A DNA stretch of 64,000 bases from Dehalococcoidia bacterium. GTDB lineage: Bacteria > Chloroflexota > Dehalococcoidia > Lucifugimonadales > SHYT01. Shown here one piece after another: positions 53,713-62,253 of the stretch. The notes under the pieces were generated by a model that did not search any database, was not told where the DNA came from, and saw only the letters and a list, made by a program, of their open reading frames with translations. Position 1 is the stretch's first letter; each line of letters opens with the position of its first letter. A program made the position numbers and the translations under genes. Location: positions 1 through 64,000 of the forward strand of contig SHYA01000005.1 of NCBI GenBank assembly GCA_009693055.1, written 5' to 3'.

Positions 53713-54432
53713 GTGGAAAAGACTGCTGTGCTCGCCAGCGGCGGCCTGGACAGCTGCATCCTGCTAGCCGACCTGGCCCAGAGGGCGACGGTGTTCCCGC
53801 TTTACGTGCGGCAGGGGCTGACCTGGGAGGGCGCCGAGCAGCGGGCCTTGCGGGCGTTTCTCCGGGCGCTTGCGAACCCCAATGTGCAACCAATTGAGGT
53901 GCTGACGCTCCCGGTCAAGCGCCTGTACAGCGGGCACTGGAGCGTCACGGGCAAAGGCGTGCCCAAGCCTGACGACGCGGACGACGCTGTGTACCTCCCT
54001 GGGCGGAACGTGTTCCTCCTCACGCTGTCCGGCACCTGGTGCGTGCTGCACGCCGTGCACCGAATCGCTATCGGGTCGCTGGAAGGCAATCCGTTCCCTG
54101 ATGCCTCGCCCGAGTTCTTCAGGGATCTGGGGCGCGTCCTCTCAACCGGCTTGGGGCATCACCTCACCATTGAAGCGCCGTATCGGAGGCGCCGCAAGGC
54201 GGAGCTGATTCGCCGGTTCCAACACCTCCCGTTGGAGCTTACCCTGACGTGCATGGCGCCGCAGGGAGGACGCCACTGCGGACGGTGCCAGAAGTGCGAG
54301 GAGCGCAGGAGGGCATTTGCCGAGGCGGGCGTGCCGGACAAGACCGCGTACGCCGCGCAGAAGGGACGGGGGTCACGTGGATACGGAAGAGCGCGTCAAC
54401 AAGCTCAAGCCGCTGCTGCGCGAGGTGCTTGA
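53713..54432 (+). CDS. queC: 7-cyano-7-deazaguanine synthase (239 aa)
   Basis: ATP-dependent enzyme making preQ0. The PP-loop LASGGLDSCILLADL is at the N-terminus, VYLPGRNVFLLTL in the middle, and a zinc site near the C-terminus: TCMAPQGGRHCGRCQKCEERR supplies four cysteines. GTG start at 53713. Its end overlaps the folE start by about 55 bases, and its last 30 residues (Gly/Arg/Ala/Gln-rich) look non-conserved. queE is not in the window. Confidence 0.93.
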   Translation: MEKTAVLASGGLDSCILLADLAQRATVFPLYVRQGLTWEGAEQRALRAFLRALANPNVQPIEVLTLPVKRLYSGHWSVTGKGVPKPDDADDAVYLPGRNVFLLTLSGTWCVLHAVHRIAIGSLEGNPFPDASPEFFRDLGRVLSTGLGHHLTIEAPYRRRRKAELIRRFQHLPLELTLTCMAPQGGRHCGRCQKCEERRRAFAEAGVPDKTAYAAQKGRGSRGYGRARQQAQAAAARGA

Positions 54433-54994
54433 AATCCTGGGGGAAGACCCGGAGCGGGAAGGGCTCCGCCGCACGCCGGAGCGGTGGGCGCGCGCCCTCG
54501 TCACGTATACCAGAGGGTACCAGGACGACCCGGAGAACCACCTGAAGGTCATCTTCCAGCTTGACGAGGACGATTACCCGATGGGTTCGGACGACATGGT
54601 GATCGTGGACAGCATCGCGTTCACGTCCACGTGCGAGCACCACATTGCGCCGTTCCGTGGCCTGGTGCACATCGCGTATATCCCCAGCCCGGAAACCCGG
54701 ATCATCACGGGCTTGTCCAAGCTCTCCCGCGTCGTTGAGGTCTTCGCCCGCCGGTTCCAGGTCCAGGAGCGGATGACGCAGCAGATCGCGCGCGCCATAG
54801 ACGAGCACCTCAGTCCGCTGGGGGTCATTGTGGTGGCGCAGGCGGTGCACTACTGCATGGTCCAACGGGGCGTGGAGCAGCGGGGGAGCACGACGACGAC
54901 CACGGCGCGGCGCGGCGTGTTCCTCACCAATTCGGAGTTGGAGACCCGCTTCCAGGAATACCTGAAGGTGCGGATGGACGGCAGCAAGGTGTAG
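54377..54994 (+). CDS. folE: GTP cyclohydrolase I (205 aa)
   Basis: Makes dihydroneopterin triphosphate from GTP, the common precursor of folate and 7-deazaguanines. Zinc ligands are in TSTCEHHIAPFRG (Cys and His) and in AVHYCMVQRG. Also REGLRRTPERWARAL, GLSKLSRVVEVFARRFQVQERMT and GSTTTTTARRGVF. GTG 54377 begins inside the queC end (overlapping gene), so coupled expression is likely. This supplies the substrate for QueD. Confidence 0.95.
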   Translation: MDTEERVNKLKPLLREVLEILGEDPEREGLRRTPERWARALVTYTRGYQDDPENHLKVIFQLDEDDYPMGSDDMVIVDSIAFTSTCEHHIAPFRGLVHIAYIPSPETRIITGLSKLSRVVEVFARRFQVQERMTQQIARAIDEHLSPLGVIVVAQAVHYCMVQRGVEQRGSTTTTTARRGVFLTNSELETRFQEYLKVRMDGSKV

Positions 54995-55019
54995 GGGGAA
55001 GAAGGTTCGGAGGACAACG

Positions 55020-55436
55020 ATGGTCGCTGGTTTGCCCCGTGAGTTTAAAATGTTCCTGCTGCGGGGAAATGTTGTTGACCTTGCCGTGGCCGTGGTCGTT
55101 GGCGCCGCCTTTAGCGCGCTGGTTAAAGCGGCTGTGGAAGACCTGATTACGCCGCTTATCGGAATAGCGGGGAACAAAGACTTCTCAGACTTTTCTTTTA
55201 CTGTACAAGGCAGCACCTTTCGCTACGGGGCATTTGTCAATGACTTGATTTCATTTCTGATGGTCGCTGCAGTCGTCTTCTTCCTCATTGTGAAGCCCAT
55301 CAACGTCCTGGTCTCACGAACGCGCATGCAGCCTCCAGCGGACCCGACTACGCGAAAGTGCCCCGAATGTCTGAGTGAAATACCTCGTGGGGCGCGCCGG
55401 TGCCGGTTCTGTACCGCGCTGATTGGGACTTCGTAG
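55020..55436 (+). CDS. mscL: Large-conductance mechanosensitive channel with zinc-ribbon tail (138 aa)
   Basis: Pressure-release channel. N-terminal EFKMFLLRGNVVDLAVAVVVGAAFSALVKAAVEDLITPLIG carries TM1 with its glycine-rich pore face; TM2 is near residues 78-100 (DLISFLMVAAVVFFLIVKPIN). After the usual end there is a C4 zinc ribbon of about 20 residues, KCPECLSEIPRGARRCRFC. Such tails occur in several Chloroflexota and Actinobacteria MscL proteins; their role is unclear. Also in the same direction as folE, 25 bases downstream. Confidence 0.93.
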   Translation: MVAGLPREFKMFLLRGNVVDLAVAVVVGAAFSALVKAAVEDLITPLIGIAGNKDFSDFSFTVQGSTFRYGAFVNDLISFLMVAAVVFFLIVKPINVLVSRTRMQPPADPTTRKCPECLSEIPRGARRCRFCTALIGTS

Positions 55437-55507
55437 AGTGTTCATTCCCCCAAAACACAGCGCTCCCCGGCGGAAGATTCCTGAGCGTGTTGCCGCTGCG
55501 GAGCGAG

Positions 55508-56548
55508 CTACGGCACGGTGAGCAGCAGCTTGCCGAAGTAGCCGCGCTCCTCCATCGCCTTGTGGGCTTCCTGCGCCTGCTGGAGCGGGAACGTCTGGTG
55601 GATCACGGGGCGTATCAGCCCGCGCCCCGCCGCGGCGACGACCTCGCGCAGGTCGTTCATGGAGCCCATCATCACGCCGAAGAAGGTGAGCTGCTTGCTG
55701 AAGAGCAGCCCCATATGGAACTGGACCTGGTAGCCCGTAGTGACGCCGCAGACGCCGTAGCGCCCGCCGTAGGCCAGGCTGCCGCTGGCTTTCTCCCAGA
55801 ACTCGGCGCCCACGTGGTCCACCACCATGTCCACGCCGCGCTTGTTGGTCAGCTCCATCACCCGCTCCACGATGTCCTCTTTGGTGTACACGATGACGTG
55901 GTCAGCGCCGATCTCCTTGGCCTTGCGGGCCTTCTCTTCGGTGCTGGTGGTGGCGATCACCCTTGCGCCTACCACGTTCTTGGCGATCTGTACCGTGGCG
56001 CTGCCGACGCCGCTGGAGGCTGACAGGGCAAGAATCGTTTCCCAGGGCTTGAGCTGCGCCCGTCGCACCACCATGTTCCAAGCGGGCATGAAGGTGGTGG
56101 GCATGGCCGCGGCCTGCTCGTAGGTGAGGGGTTCCGGGATGCGCAGGGCGTTGGCGGCGGGCGCCTTGACGTACTCGGCGTAGCCGCCGTTGGCGGAGGC
56201 GCCCAGCATGCCCCGGCGCTCGCACAGCCCTTGTCGTCCGGACAGGCATGACCAGCACTGCAAGCAGGCGAGGACCGGATTGAGCACCACCCGATCGCCG
56301 ACCTTCACGTTGCGCACCTCACTCCCGACCTCCGCAACATCGCCCGCGACGTCCACGCCGAGGATGAAGGGCTGCTTGAACTCGCGCTTGGTGCCGCGCA
56401 CGCCCATGCGGGTGAAGATGTCCAGGCGGTTGAGGGCGCAGGCGCGGACGCGCACCTTCACCTCCTGCGGCCCGATGACGGGTTCAGGCAGGTCGCCGTA
56501 CTGCAGGACTTCAACGCCTCCCTGGGACTGCAAGTACACGGCTTTCAT
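55508..56548 (-). CDS. Zinc-binding alcohol dehydrogenase/quinone oxidoreductase, MDR family (346 aa)
   Basis: Medium-chain dehydrogenase: GroES-like N-domain with LGVDVAGDVAEVGSEV and GDRVVLNPVLACLQCWSCLSGRQGLCERR, the structural zinc cysteine cluster, then NAD(P)-binding LALSASSGVGSATVQIAKNVVGA. Substrate unknown; alkenal or quinone reductases are common in this subgroup. Its ATG 56548 overlaps the cca stop by 4 bases, making a cca-adh operon that diverges from rnc. Confidence 0.9.
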   Translation of the reverse strand: MKAVYLQSQGGVEVLQYGDLPEPVIGPQEVKVRVRACALNRLDIFTRMGVRGTKREFKQPFILGVDVAGDVAEVGSEVRNVKVGDRVVLNPVLACLQCWSCLSGRQGLCERRGMLGASANGGYAEYVKAPAANALRIPEPLTYEQAAAMPTTFMPAWNMVVRRAQLKPWETILALSASSGVGSATVQIAKNVVGARVIATTSTEEKARKAKEIGADHVIVYTKEDIVERVMELTNKRGVDMVVDHVGAEFWEKASGSLAYGGRYGVCGVTTGYQVQFHMGLLFSKQLTFFGVMMGSMNDLREVVAAAGRGLIRPVIHQTFPLQQAQEAHKAMEERGYFGKLLLTVP

Positions 56549-57807
56549 GGCGCCCTCCCTTTCTCGGCCGGTGGCTCTTCACGGAGCCATTGTTGCACAA
56601 GGTCTTTTTCCCCGTCTGCGGTAATGCTGGGGTCGTCCAATCGGTTGGCGAGGAGCCGTTCCAGATACCGTCCCACCAGCGGGCCGGGTGGCACGCCAAG
56701 CGCGAGCAGCATGGGTGGCGTAAGGCGGGGCCTGACTTCGCGCCAGAGTTCAAGATAGCTGGTGAGCCGCTCGCGGGCTACGGCGAGGTCCGGCTGGCCT
56801 TCCAGAAGCACAAGGGCGGCCTGGATCGCGTCCGGCTCCAGGGCGCGCAGAAGCTGGTAAGCGGCGCTGGGCCTCAGCTCGCGCTGGTTGAGGAGGGGGA
56901 GCCCCCTCCTGAGCCGTGCGGTGTCCCAGACAAGGCCGCGCGCGCGGCCGCTGAGGTTGAGGCGCCGTACAAAGATCTCGGCCTGCTCTTCGCTCAACGG
57001 CCACGTCATCAGCGCCAGGAACACAGTTGGCGCAGGCGCCTGGCCGTGGAGGGTCACTGCGTTGAGGGGCGAAGGCGGCCAGGCCAGTCCGGGAAGCATG
57101 GCGTCCAGCAAGCCTAGCCCCTGCGCTCGGGAGAGGCACCGCTCCGGGTGCGACTCCCCCAGCATCCGTTGAAGCTCACGGCGGAGGCGGTCCGGGCTGA
57201 TCGTTCCCAGGAAACGTGCGTCGCGTTGCGCCAGCTTTTCCGTGGCGGCGTCCATGCGGAACCCGAGCCTGGCCTCGTACCGGACGCCGCGGAGCATGCG
57301 CGTGGCGTCGTCCTGGAAGCTGCGCTCGTGCAGCACGCGGAGCAGGCCGTCCCGCAGGTCTTGAGCGCCGCCAAAGGGGTCAACCAGAACGCCGAATTGC
57401 GCGGGCGAGAGGTGGATGGCGAGCGTATTGATGGTGAAATCCCGCCTCGCCAGGTCGTCGTTGAACGCGCCGGGCCGCACCGTGGGCAAGGCTCCCGGAT
57501 GAGCGTAGCTCTCCGTGCGCGCGGTGGCGATGTCCAGGACGTCGGCAGCGGTCTTGAGCTTGACCGTCCCAAACTGAGAGCGAGCGGTGATGCTTCCGCC
57601 CAGCTCGGCGGCGAACCGGGACGCCAGCGCGGCGGCGTCTCCCTCCACGACCAGGTCCAGGTCAAGCACCGGACGGTCCAGCAGCAGGTCGCGCACCGAG
57701 CCTCCCACCAGGTAGGCTGGCGTGCCGGCGCGCTCAGCCAGGCCGCCCGCGGAGCGCAACAGGGCAAGCTGGCTCTTGGAGAGATGGTGTTCAAGCCGCT
57801 CAAGCAT
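56545..57807 (-). CDS. cca: CCA tRNA nucleotidyltransferase/poly(A) polymerase family protein (420 aa)
   Basis: Class II nucleotidyltransferase: AYLVGGSVRDLLLDRPVLDLDLVVEGD (GGxxRD and DxD metal ligands), ARRDFTINTLAIHL (RRD), EERSFQDDATRMLRGVRYEARLGF-type helix. The C-terminal part (from about residue 240) is a divergent HD-less helical domain. It would add CCA to tRNAs that do not encode it, such as tRNA-Lys here. ATG 57807 lies 6 bases after TATAAT: leaderless. Confidence 0.92.
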   Translation of the reverse strand: MLERLEHHLSKSQLALLRSAGGLAERAGTPAYLVGGSVRDLLLDRPVLDLDLVVEGDAAALASRFAAELGGSITARSQFGTVKLKTAADVLDIATARTESYAHPGALPTVRPGAFNDDLARRDFTINTLAIHLSPAQFGVLVDPFGGAQDLRDGLLRVLHERSFQDDATRMLRGVRYEARLGFRMDAATEKLAQRDARFLGTISPDRLRRELQRMLGESHPERCLSRAQGLGLLDAMLPGLAWPPSPLNAVTLHGQAPAPTVFLALMTWPLSEEQAEIFVRRLNLSGRARGLVWDTARLRRGLPLLNQRELRPSAAYQLLRALEPDAIQAALVLLEGQPDLAVARERLTSYLELWREVRPRLTPPMLLALGVPPGPLVGRYLERLLANRLDDPSITADGEKDLVQQWLREEPPAEKGRAP

Positions 57808-57813
57808 GGCAGG

Positions 57814-57819
57814 ATTATA
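57814..57819 (-). promoter_or_regulatory. -10 of the leaderless cca promoter
   Basis: Perfect TATAAT on the minus strand, 6 bases before ATG 57807. No -35 match at 16-19 bases. Confidence 0.7.
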
Positions 57820-57869
57820 CGTGAGGTCCGCCGGGCCGGTTGTGGATGTGGCCCTGCGTGGAGACGGCC

Positions 57870-57898
57870 TTTACTTCACCTTGTGCGTCCCCTACAAT
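57870..57898 (+). promoter_or_regulatory. Promoter of rnc, short-leader or leaderless
   Basis: TTTACT (57870-57875), 17-base spacer, TACAAT (57893-57898), 8 bases before ATG 57907. Divergent from the cca promoter, about 50 bases away. Confidence 0.68.
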
Positions 57899-57906
57899 CC
57901 GCTTGA

Positions 57907-58650
57907 ATGCCTTCACGACCGAGCAAAGAGATACGGAACGAGGCCGCGCGGCTCCAGGAGCGGCTTGGCGTGGTGTTCCACGACCCTGAGTTGCTCACTC
58001 AGGCGTTGGTGCACCCCTCCTACGTCAACGAGCATCCTGAGGCCGGCGTGCAGTCCAACCAGCGATTGGAGTTTTTAGGCGACGCGGTGGTGGACCTGGT
58101 CGTGGCGGAGGAGGTGTGTCAGCGGTTCCCTTCGGCGGCGGAGGGGCAGCTCACGGTGCTGCGCGCCGCGGTGGTGTCCGACGAGTGCGCGGCTCGGGTC
58201 GGGGAGCGGCTCGGGCTGGGGCGCCTCTTGCTGCTGGGACAAGGGGAGGAGGCCACGGGGGGCCGCGCGCGCTCCTCCAACCTGGCCGACGTGTTTGAGG
58301 CGCTCGTGGGGGCGCTCTTTGTGGATCAGGGGTACGATGCGGCGCGCCGTGTTCTCTTGGGCCTTTTGGCTGAAGAGCTGCGGGCCCTGTCCCTGGACCG
58401 CGCGCTCGACTCCAAATCGCAGCTCCAGGAGATGGCCCAGCGCCGTTCGCAACAGCTCGTGTACCGGATTGTCCGGGAGGAGGGCCCCGAGCACCAGAAG
58501 CAGTTTGAGGTGGAGGCGCTGTTTGGCGGGGAGGTGGTTGGCACGGGGCGCGGGCGAAGGAAGGCCGAGGCTGAACGGGAGGCCGCGGAGCAGGCCATGG
58601 CGACGCTGAGGAAGCGTGGAGAACCAGGGCAGACAGCACACGATGAGTAG
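57907..58650 (+). CDS. rnc: Ribonuclease III (247 aa)
   Basis: Double-strand RNA endonuclease for rRNA and mRNA processing. RNase III signature NQRLEFLGDAVVDLVVAEEV near residue 50 and DVFEALVGALFVDQG near residue 125 hold the catalytic acids. The C-terminal double-strand RNA-binding domain (from about 165) has DSKSQLQEMAQRR and GRRKAEAEREAAEQAM. ATG 57907 lies 8 bases from a -10. The stop is 12 bases before ftsY; rnc-ftsY is a frequent bacterial pairing. Confidence 0.95.
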   Translation: MPSRPSKEIRNEAARLQERLGVVFHDPELLTQALVHPSYVNEHPEAGVQSNQRLEFLGDAVVDLVVAEEVCQRFPSAAEGQLTVLRAAVVSDECAARVGERLGLGRLLLLGQGEEATGGRARSSNLADVFEALVGALFVDQGYDAARRVLLGLLAEELRALSLDRALDSKSQLQEMAQRRSQQLVYRIVREEGPEHQKQFEVEALFGGEVVGTGRGRRKAEAEREAAEQAMATLRKRGEPGQTAHDE

Positions 58651-58662
58651 GTCGGCAGAGCG

Positions 58663-59607
58663 ATGCCGCTGAACTTCTTGCGCCGGAAACAAAAGACCGA
58701 GGAAGGGCTAAAGAAGAGCCGGGAAGGCATCTTTTCGCGCTTGCGCCAGGCGTTTGGGGGCCGGCAGCTTTCCGCGACTGAGATGGAGCAGGTGGAGGAG
58801 CTGCTGCTGGCCGCCGACGTTGGCGTGGGGACGACGCAGAAGCTGATGACGCTCCTCCAGGCCCAGGACAGCCGCGCACCGGAGGAGCGTCTCAACCTTC
58901 TGAAGAAGAGCATGCTCAAGGTGCTCCAGGAGTCCGGACAGGCCCCGCCATTTCCGGGCGAGGCGCCAGCCGCCGGCGTCCGCGTCATTCTCGTGGTGGG
59001 AGTGAACGGGGCCGGAAAGACGACGACAATCGCCAAGCTGGCACACCTGCTGAAGGAGGATGGTTACAAGCCCATCCTCGCGGCGGCGGACACGTTCCGC
59101 GCGGCGGCCACCGAGCAGCTCCAGGTCTGGGGACAGCGCGCTGGCGTGGAGGTTGTCGCGCACCGTCCGGGCGCTGACCCGGGGGCGGTGGTGTTTGACG
59201 CCTACAAGGCGGCCCAGGCCCGCGGATCGGACGTGCTCATCGTGGACACGGCGGGGCGGCTGCACACAAAACACAACCTGATGGAGGAGCTGAAGAAGGT
59301 GTGGCGCGTCCTGGCGCGGCTTGACCCCACCGCCCCGCACCAGACGCTCCTGGTGCTGGACGCCACGACGGGGCAGAACGGACTGGCGCAAGCCAAGGCG
59401 TTCACCGAGGCGGTGAAGTGCACCGGCATTGTCCTCGCGAAGCTGGACGGGACGGCCAAGGGGGGCATCGTCTTCAGCATCGCGGAGCAGACCAAGCTGC
59501 CGGTGCTGTTCATCGGAACGGGCGAGGGGATTGATGACCTGGCGCCGTTTGACCCCGAGGAGTTTGTGGAAGGGCTGTTCGGCTCAGCGCGGCCGGTCGC
59601 AGGCTGA
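58663..59607 (+). CDS. ftsY: Signal recognition particle receptor FtsY (314 aa)
   Basis: SRP GTPase that receives ribosome-nascent chain complexes at the membrane. N-domain helices at residues about 15-95, then the G domain: [17 protein letters not shown] (P-loop), [31 protein letters not shown] and [12 protein letters not shown]. It lacks the long acidic A domain, having only a short basic N-terminus, as in many Gram-positives and Chloroflexota. Partner of the SRP RNA at 44469; ffh is outside the window. Confidence 0.95.
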   Translation: MPLNFLRRKQKTEEGLKKSREGIFSRLRQAFGGRQLSATEMEQVEELLLAADVGVGTTQKLMTLLQAQDSRAPEERLNLLKKSMLKVLQESGQAPPFPGEAPAAGVRVILVVGVNGAGKTTTIAKLAHLLKEDGYKPILAAADTFRAAATEQLQVWGQRAGVEVVAHRPGADPGAVVFDAYKAAQARGSDVLIVDTAGRLHTKHNLMEELKKVWRVLARLDPTAPHQTLLVLDATTGQNGLAQAKAFTEAVKCTGIVLAKLDGTAKGGIVFSIAEQTKLPVLFIGTGEGIDDLAPFDPEEFVEGLFGSARPVAG

Positions 59608-59705
59608 GCGGCATCTCCGGCACTTTTCTTGCGAGGCTGGTTGCCCTATGCTACCTAGCGAAGCGAGGTATCCAGGCCACGTGAACTAGCGGAGCGGGGA
59701 GGGGC

Positions 59706-60773
59706 ATGAGCCGGCCCAAACGGCCTCAACGGCTGCTTATCTGGGTGGGCGCCGCGCTTGGCGCCTCAGCCATGGGCGGTGCTTTCGTCTGGTTCGCGTT
59801 CCGGAAGATCGACTGGGGTGCGGTGAACCACGCCCTTGCCAGGGCGGATGTGCCGTACCTGTTTGCGGCTCTCGGCTTTGTTCTCGCAGCGATTTGGCTC
59901 CGCGGGCTGCGCTGGCGGCTTCTTTTCCATGGGGTTTCTATTAGCACGTGGCGGCTCGTCCTCGTGGAGAACACCGCCGTGGGGGTCAACAGCCTTACGC
60001 CGATTCCGGTGCTGGACGAGCCTACCAGAGTGGGGTTGCTGATGCTGCAGGGGCTGCCGGCGGGTACCGTGCTGGCCACGACCTCCGCCATGCGCGTCTT
60101 TGAGCTGGCGGCGCAGGCGACCATCGGAGCGATCGGGCTGGTGCTTCTGCCGGAGCTCCGCAGCCTGACCCCGTATATCGCGGCGGCGGCGGGCGTCGCG
60201 CTGCTGGCGCTCATCGCGCTGTTCTCGATTGGCCCGCTGCTTCGGCACATCCCGCTCCTGGCCCGCCTGTCCATCGCGCACGAGTTCAGCCAAGGGGTCC
60301 ACGTGATGCTGCGCGCGCCGCTTCGCACAGCGGCGGCGTTCCTGCTGACGGGTGGGTACGCCATTGTGATCGGCTTGGGGGGCTGGATGCTCGGCCTGGC
60401 CTTTGACATAGAGCTGGGCATGCTGGCGATGATCATTCTGAGCCTCGCTGTCATCTCGTTCACGGACTGGATCCCGGGGTTGCCGGGGGCGATAGGCACG
60501 TTTGAGTGGGTAGCGCTCTACCTGTTGGGGCTCTGGGGCGTCGACCGCAGCGCGGCGCTGGGGTTTGCGATTCTGCTGCATGTCCTGTTTTTCCTGCCGC
60601 CGCTGCTGATAGCCGTCTGCTACTTCCCCTACGTGGGCATCCGCTCTCTGGGAGCCGTGCTGAGCCTGGTGCGCCAGCAGGTGAAGGAGGCGGCACCCGG
60701 TCAAGCGGGAGGTGAGGTAGCCGCCGGACAGGCGCCCGGTGCACCGCGTCCCACTGGACGGGAAGCCAGCTAG
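59706..60773 (+). CDS. Lysylphosphatidylglycerol synthase TM-region/UPF0104 membrane protein (355 aa)
   Basis: About eight TM helices. Family hallmarks: LRGLRWRLLFHGVSIS near residue 70, ENTAVGVNSLTPIPVLDEPTRVGLLM, and TDWIPGLPGAIGTFEWVALYLL near residue 260. This is the flippase/transferase-less domain seen alone in glycosyl-lipid or polyprenyl-phosphate handling proteins; the soluble aminoacyl-transferase half of MprF is absent. Soluble tail of about 40 residues, rich in Pro/Ala/Gly. Function beyond lipid handling is unknown. Confidence 0.84.
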   Translation: MSRPKRPQRLLIWVGAALGASAMGGAFVWFAFRKIDWGAVNHALARADVPYLFAALGFVLAAIWLRGLRWRLLFHGVSISTWRLVLVENTAVGVNSLTPIPVLDEPTRVGLLMLQGLPAGTVLATTSAMRVFELAAQATIGAIGLVLLPELRSLTPYIAAAAGVALLALIALFSIGPLLRHIPLLARLSIAHEFSQGVHVMLRAPLRTAAAFLLTGGYAIVIGLGGWMLGLAFDIELGMLAMIILSLAVISFTDWIPGLPGAIGTFEWVALYLLGLWGVDRSAALGFAILLHVLFFLPPLLIAVCYFPYVGIRSLGAVLSLVRQQVKEAAPGQAGGEVAAGQAPGAPRPTGREAS

Positions 60774-60808
60774 TCCTGAGGAAAGCAGAAGGGAGACGCT
60801 GCGCGGAG

Positions 60809-60893
60809 TTTACCCCTTCGACCCTTCGCTTCGCTCGAGGGCAGGCAGGCTCAGGGCAGGCCCTGAGTGCAAGGAACGGGCTCAGCATGACAA
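60809..60893. repeat. Dispersed repeat, TTCGAC...GGCTCAG family
   Basis: GTTTACCCCTTCGACCCTTCG, then GGCAGGCTCAGGGCAGGCCC, ending GGCTCAGCATGAC. It shares its left end (GTTTACCCCTTCGAC) with 63219 and the GGCTCAG core with the copies in sbcD. Confidence 0.65.
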
Positions 60894-61010
60894 TGAAAAG
60901 AACCGGACCGTGTTGCGAGGCCTTGAGCGCATCGGCTCCGGTTGAACGCGCCGGAGGGCTGTGGTAGTATCGCCGGGAAGTTCCGAAATTCACAAGCGAC
61001 GGGTGATGCG

Positions 61011-61465
61011 GTGCTCCGGGAGCACATTCGCAAGCTCATCGTTTCCCAGCCGCAGCCGGCGACGATGCTCTCTGCGCTCCTGGCGGTTGAGGACGAGCTG
61101 GGGTACATCCACCCGGAGGCCGTGGACGAGGTGGCGGGGTTGACGCACGCCAGTATCAACGAGGTCTGGGCGGTCGCCTCCTTCTACACCAACTTCCGTT
61201 TTGAGCCCCCTTGCGAGCACATTGTTGAGGTGTGCTGGGGGCCGACCTGCCACCTGATGGGCACCCAGGCGGTGCTGAAGCGGGTCCAGGAGGTCCTTGG
61301 GATCGGCGACGAGGGGGACCACCTCGGACCGGAAGGCGAGCCTCAAGTACAGCACATGTCTGGGGGGCATGCTCCCAGGCGCCGGTCATCATGGTGGACC
61401 ACAAGCCGGTTGGGCGCTGCACACCCGATCGCGCGAGCGAGGAGCTCCGCGGCCAACGCGCGTAG
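61011..61465 (+). pseudogene. nuoE: NuoE-like [2Fe-2S] thioredoxin-fold subunit, with two frameshifts
   Basis: The 24-kDa subunit family of NADH dehydrogenases, formate dehydrogenases and hydrogenases. Reading from GTG 61011 gives LSALLAVEDELGYIHPEAV, INEVWAVASFYTNFRF and the first cysteine pair in EVCWGPTCHLMG. The second pair (STCLGACSQAP) and the end (MVDHKPVGRCTPDRASEEL) are reached only by skipping one G in 61313-61317 and one G in 61362-61367. Corrected, it is a normal, complete subunit of about 150 residues with the four-cysteine set. As written the frame runs on through the next gene, giving a false fusion. Confidence 0.83.
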
Positions 61466-61502
61466 TGGCGACAAGCCTGAGTGCTTGGTACAAGAGGGGG
61501 GC

Positions 61503-62177
61503 TTGACCACTCCAAGTGGGTTTGAGGCGCTGCGCCAAGAGGACAGGCACCACTGGGCGGCCCTGGAGGGTAAGCCGTGGATTAGGGTGGGCACGGACAT
61601 CACGGGCCTCGCGGCGGGCGCGCGTGACGTCCTTGAATCCTTTCGGAGCGCGTTGGCGACACGGGATTTGGACACCACGCTGTCGGAAGTCGGCTGCGCC
61701 GGCCTGTGCTTTGCGGAGCCGCTGGTGGACATCAAGCTGCCAGGCGGGCCTCGCGTGCTCTACCGGAACGTCACGCCAGACGTCGTCCCTGAGCTGGTGG
61801 AGGCCTGCCTCGTCAGGGGCGAACACCGGCCGGACCTGGCGCTTGGGACGCTGGGCGAGGGGGTGGTAGATGGCGTGCCCAGGATGGAAGAGCAGCCGGT
61901 GTGGGCGTTGCAGACGCGGATCGCCACGCGGCTGTGCGGCGCCGTGGAACCGGCCGACCTGTCGCAGTACTTGGCGAATGGGGACAGGGTGGAGGTCCAG
62001 ACCCCTGGGGAGCGTGTAGTCGGCACCGCTGCGCTGACGTCTCGCTTGAAGGGGGTCGTATCGGTTACAATGCGGTTTGGTCAACTGGCAACCGCGCTTC
62101 AGGAGAGCGAGGCGCTGGATCCGATGCTCCGTGTGCCGTCGCTCGATGTCTTGCCTGCGCGGGTGCGGAAAGTTTGA
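61503..62177 (+). CDS. NuoF N-terminal-domain protein lacking the FMN/NADH domain (224 aa)
   Basis: Residues about 10-150 match the thioredoxin-like N-terminal domain of NuoF/HydB/FdsB: WIRVGTDITGLAAGARDVLESF, TLSEVGCAGLCFAEPLVDIKLPG, VLYRNVTPDVVPELVEACLV, then LALGTLGEGVVDGVPRMEEQPVW and LQTRIATRLCGAVEP. The usual continuation into the FMN/NADH-binding domain and its Fe4S4 cysteines is absent; instead about 65 novel residues follow. The customary first cysteine (TCG in homologues) is replaced (DITG), so only C-x3-C remains. Probable start TTG 61503 behind GAGGGGGG. An isolated electron-transfer or adaptor domain is the best guess. Confidence 0.78.
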   Translation: MTTPSGFEALRQEDRHHWAALEGKPWIRVGTDITGLAAGARDVLESFRSALATRDLDTTLSEVGCAGLCFAEPLVDIKLPGGPRVLYRNVTPDVVPELVEACLVRGEHRPDLALGTLGEGVVDGVPRMEEQPVWALQTRIATRLCGAVEPADLSQYLANGDRVEVQTPGERVVGTAALTSRLKGVVSVTMRFGQLATALQESEALDPMLRVPSLDVLPARVRKV

Positions 62178-62253
62178 GCGTAGCGTGCGGCGCTGCGCGG
62201 AGCCGAACTGATCTGGGCCGCTGTTAGGCCCTTACAGGAGAGGAGGACGCGTA

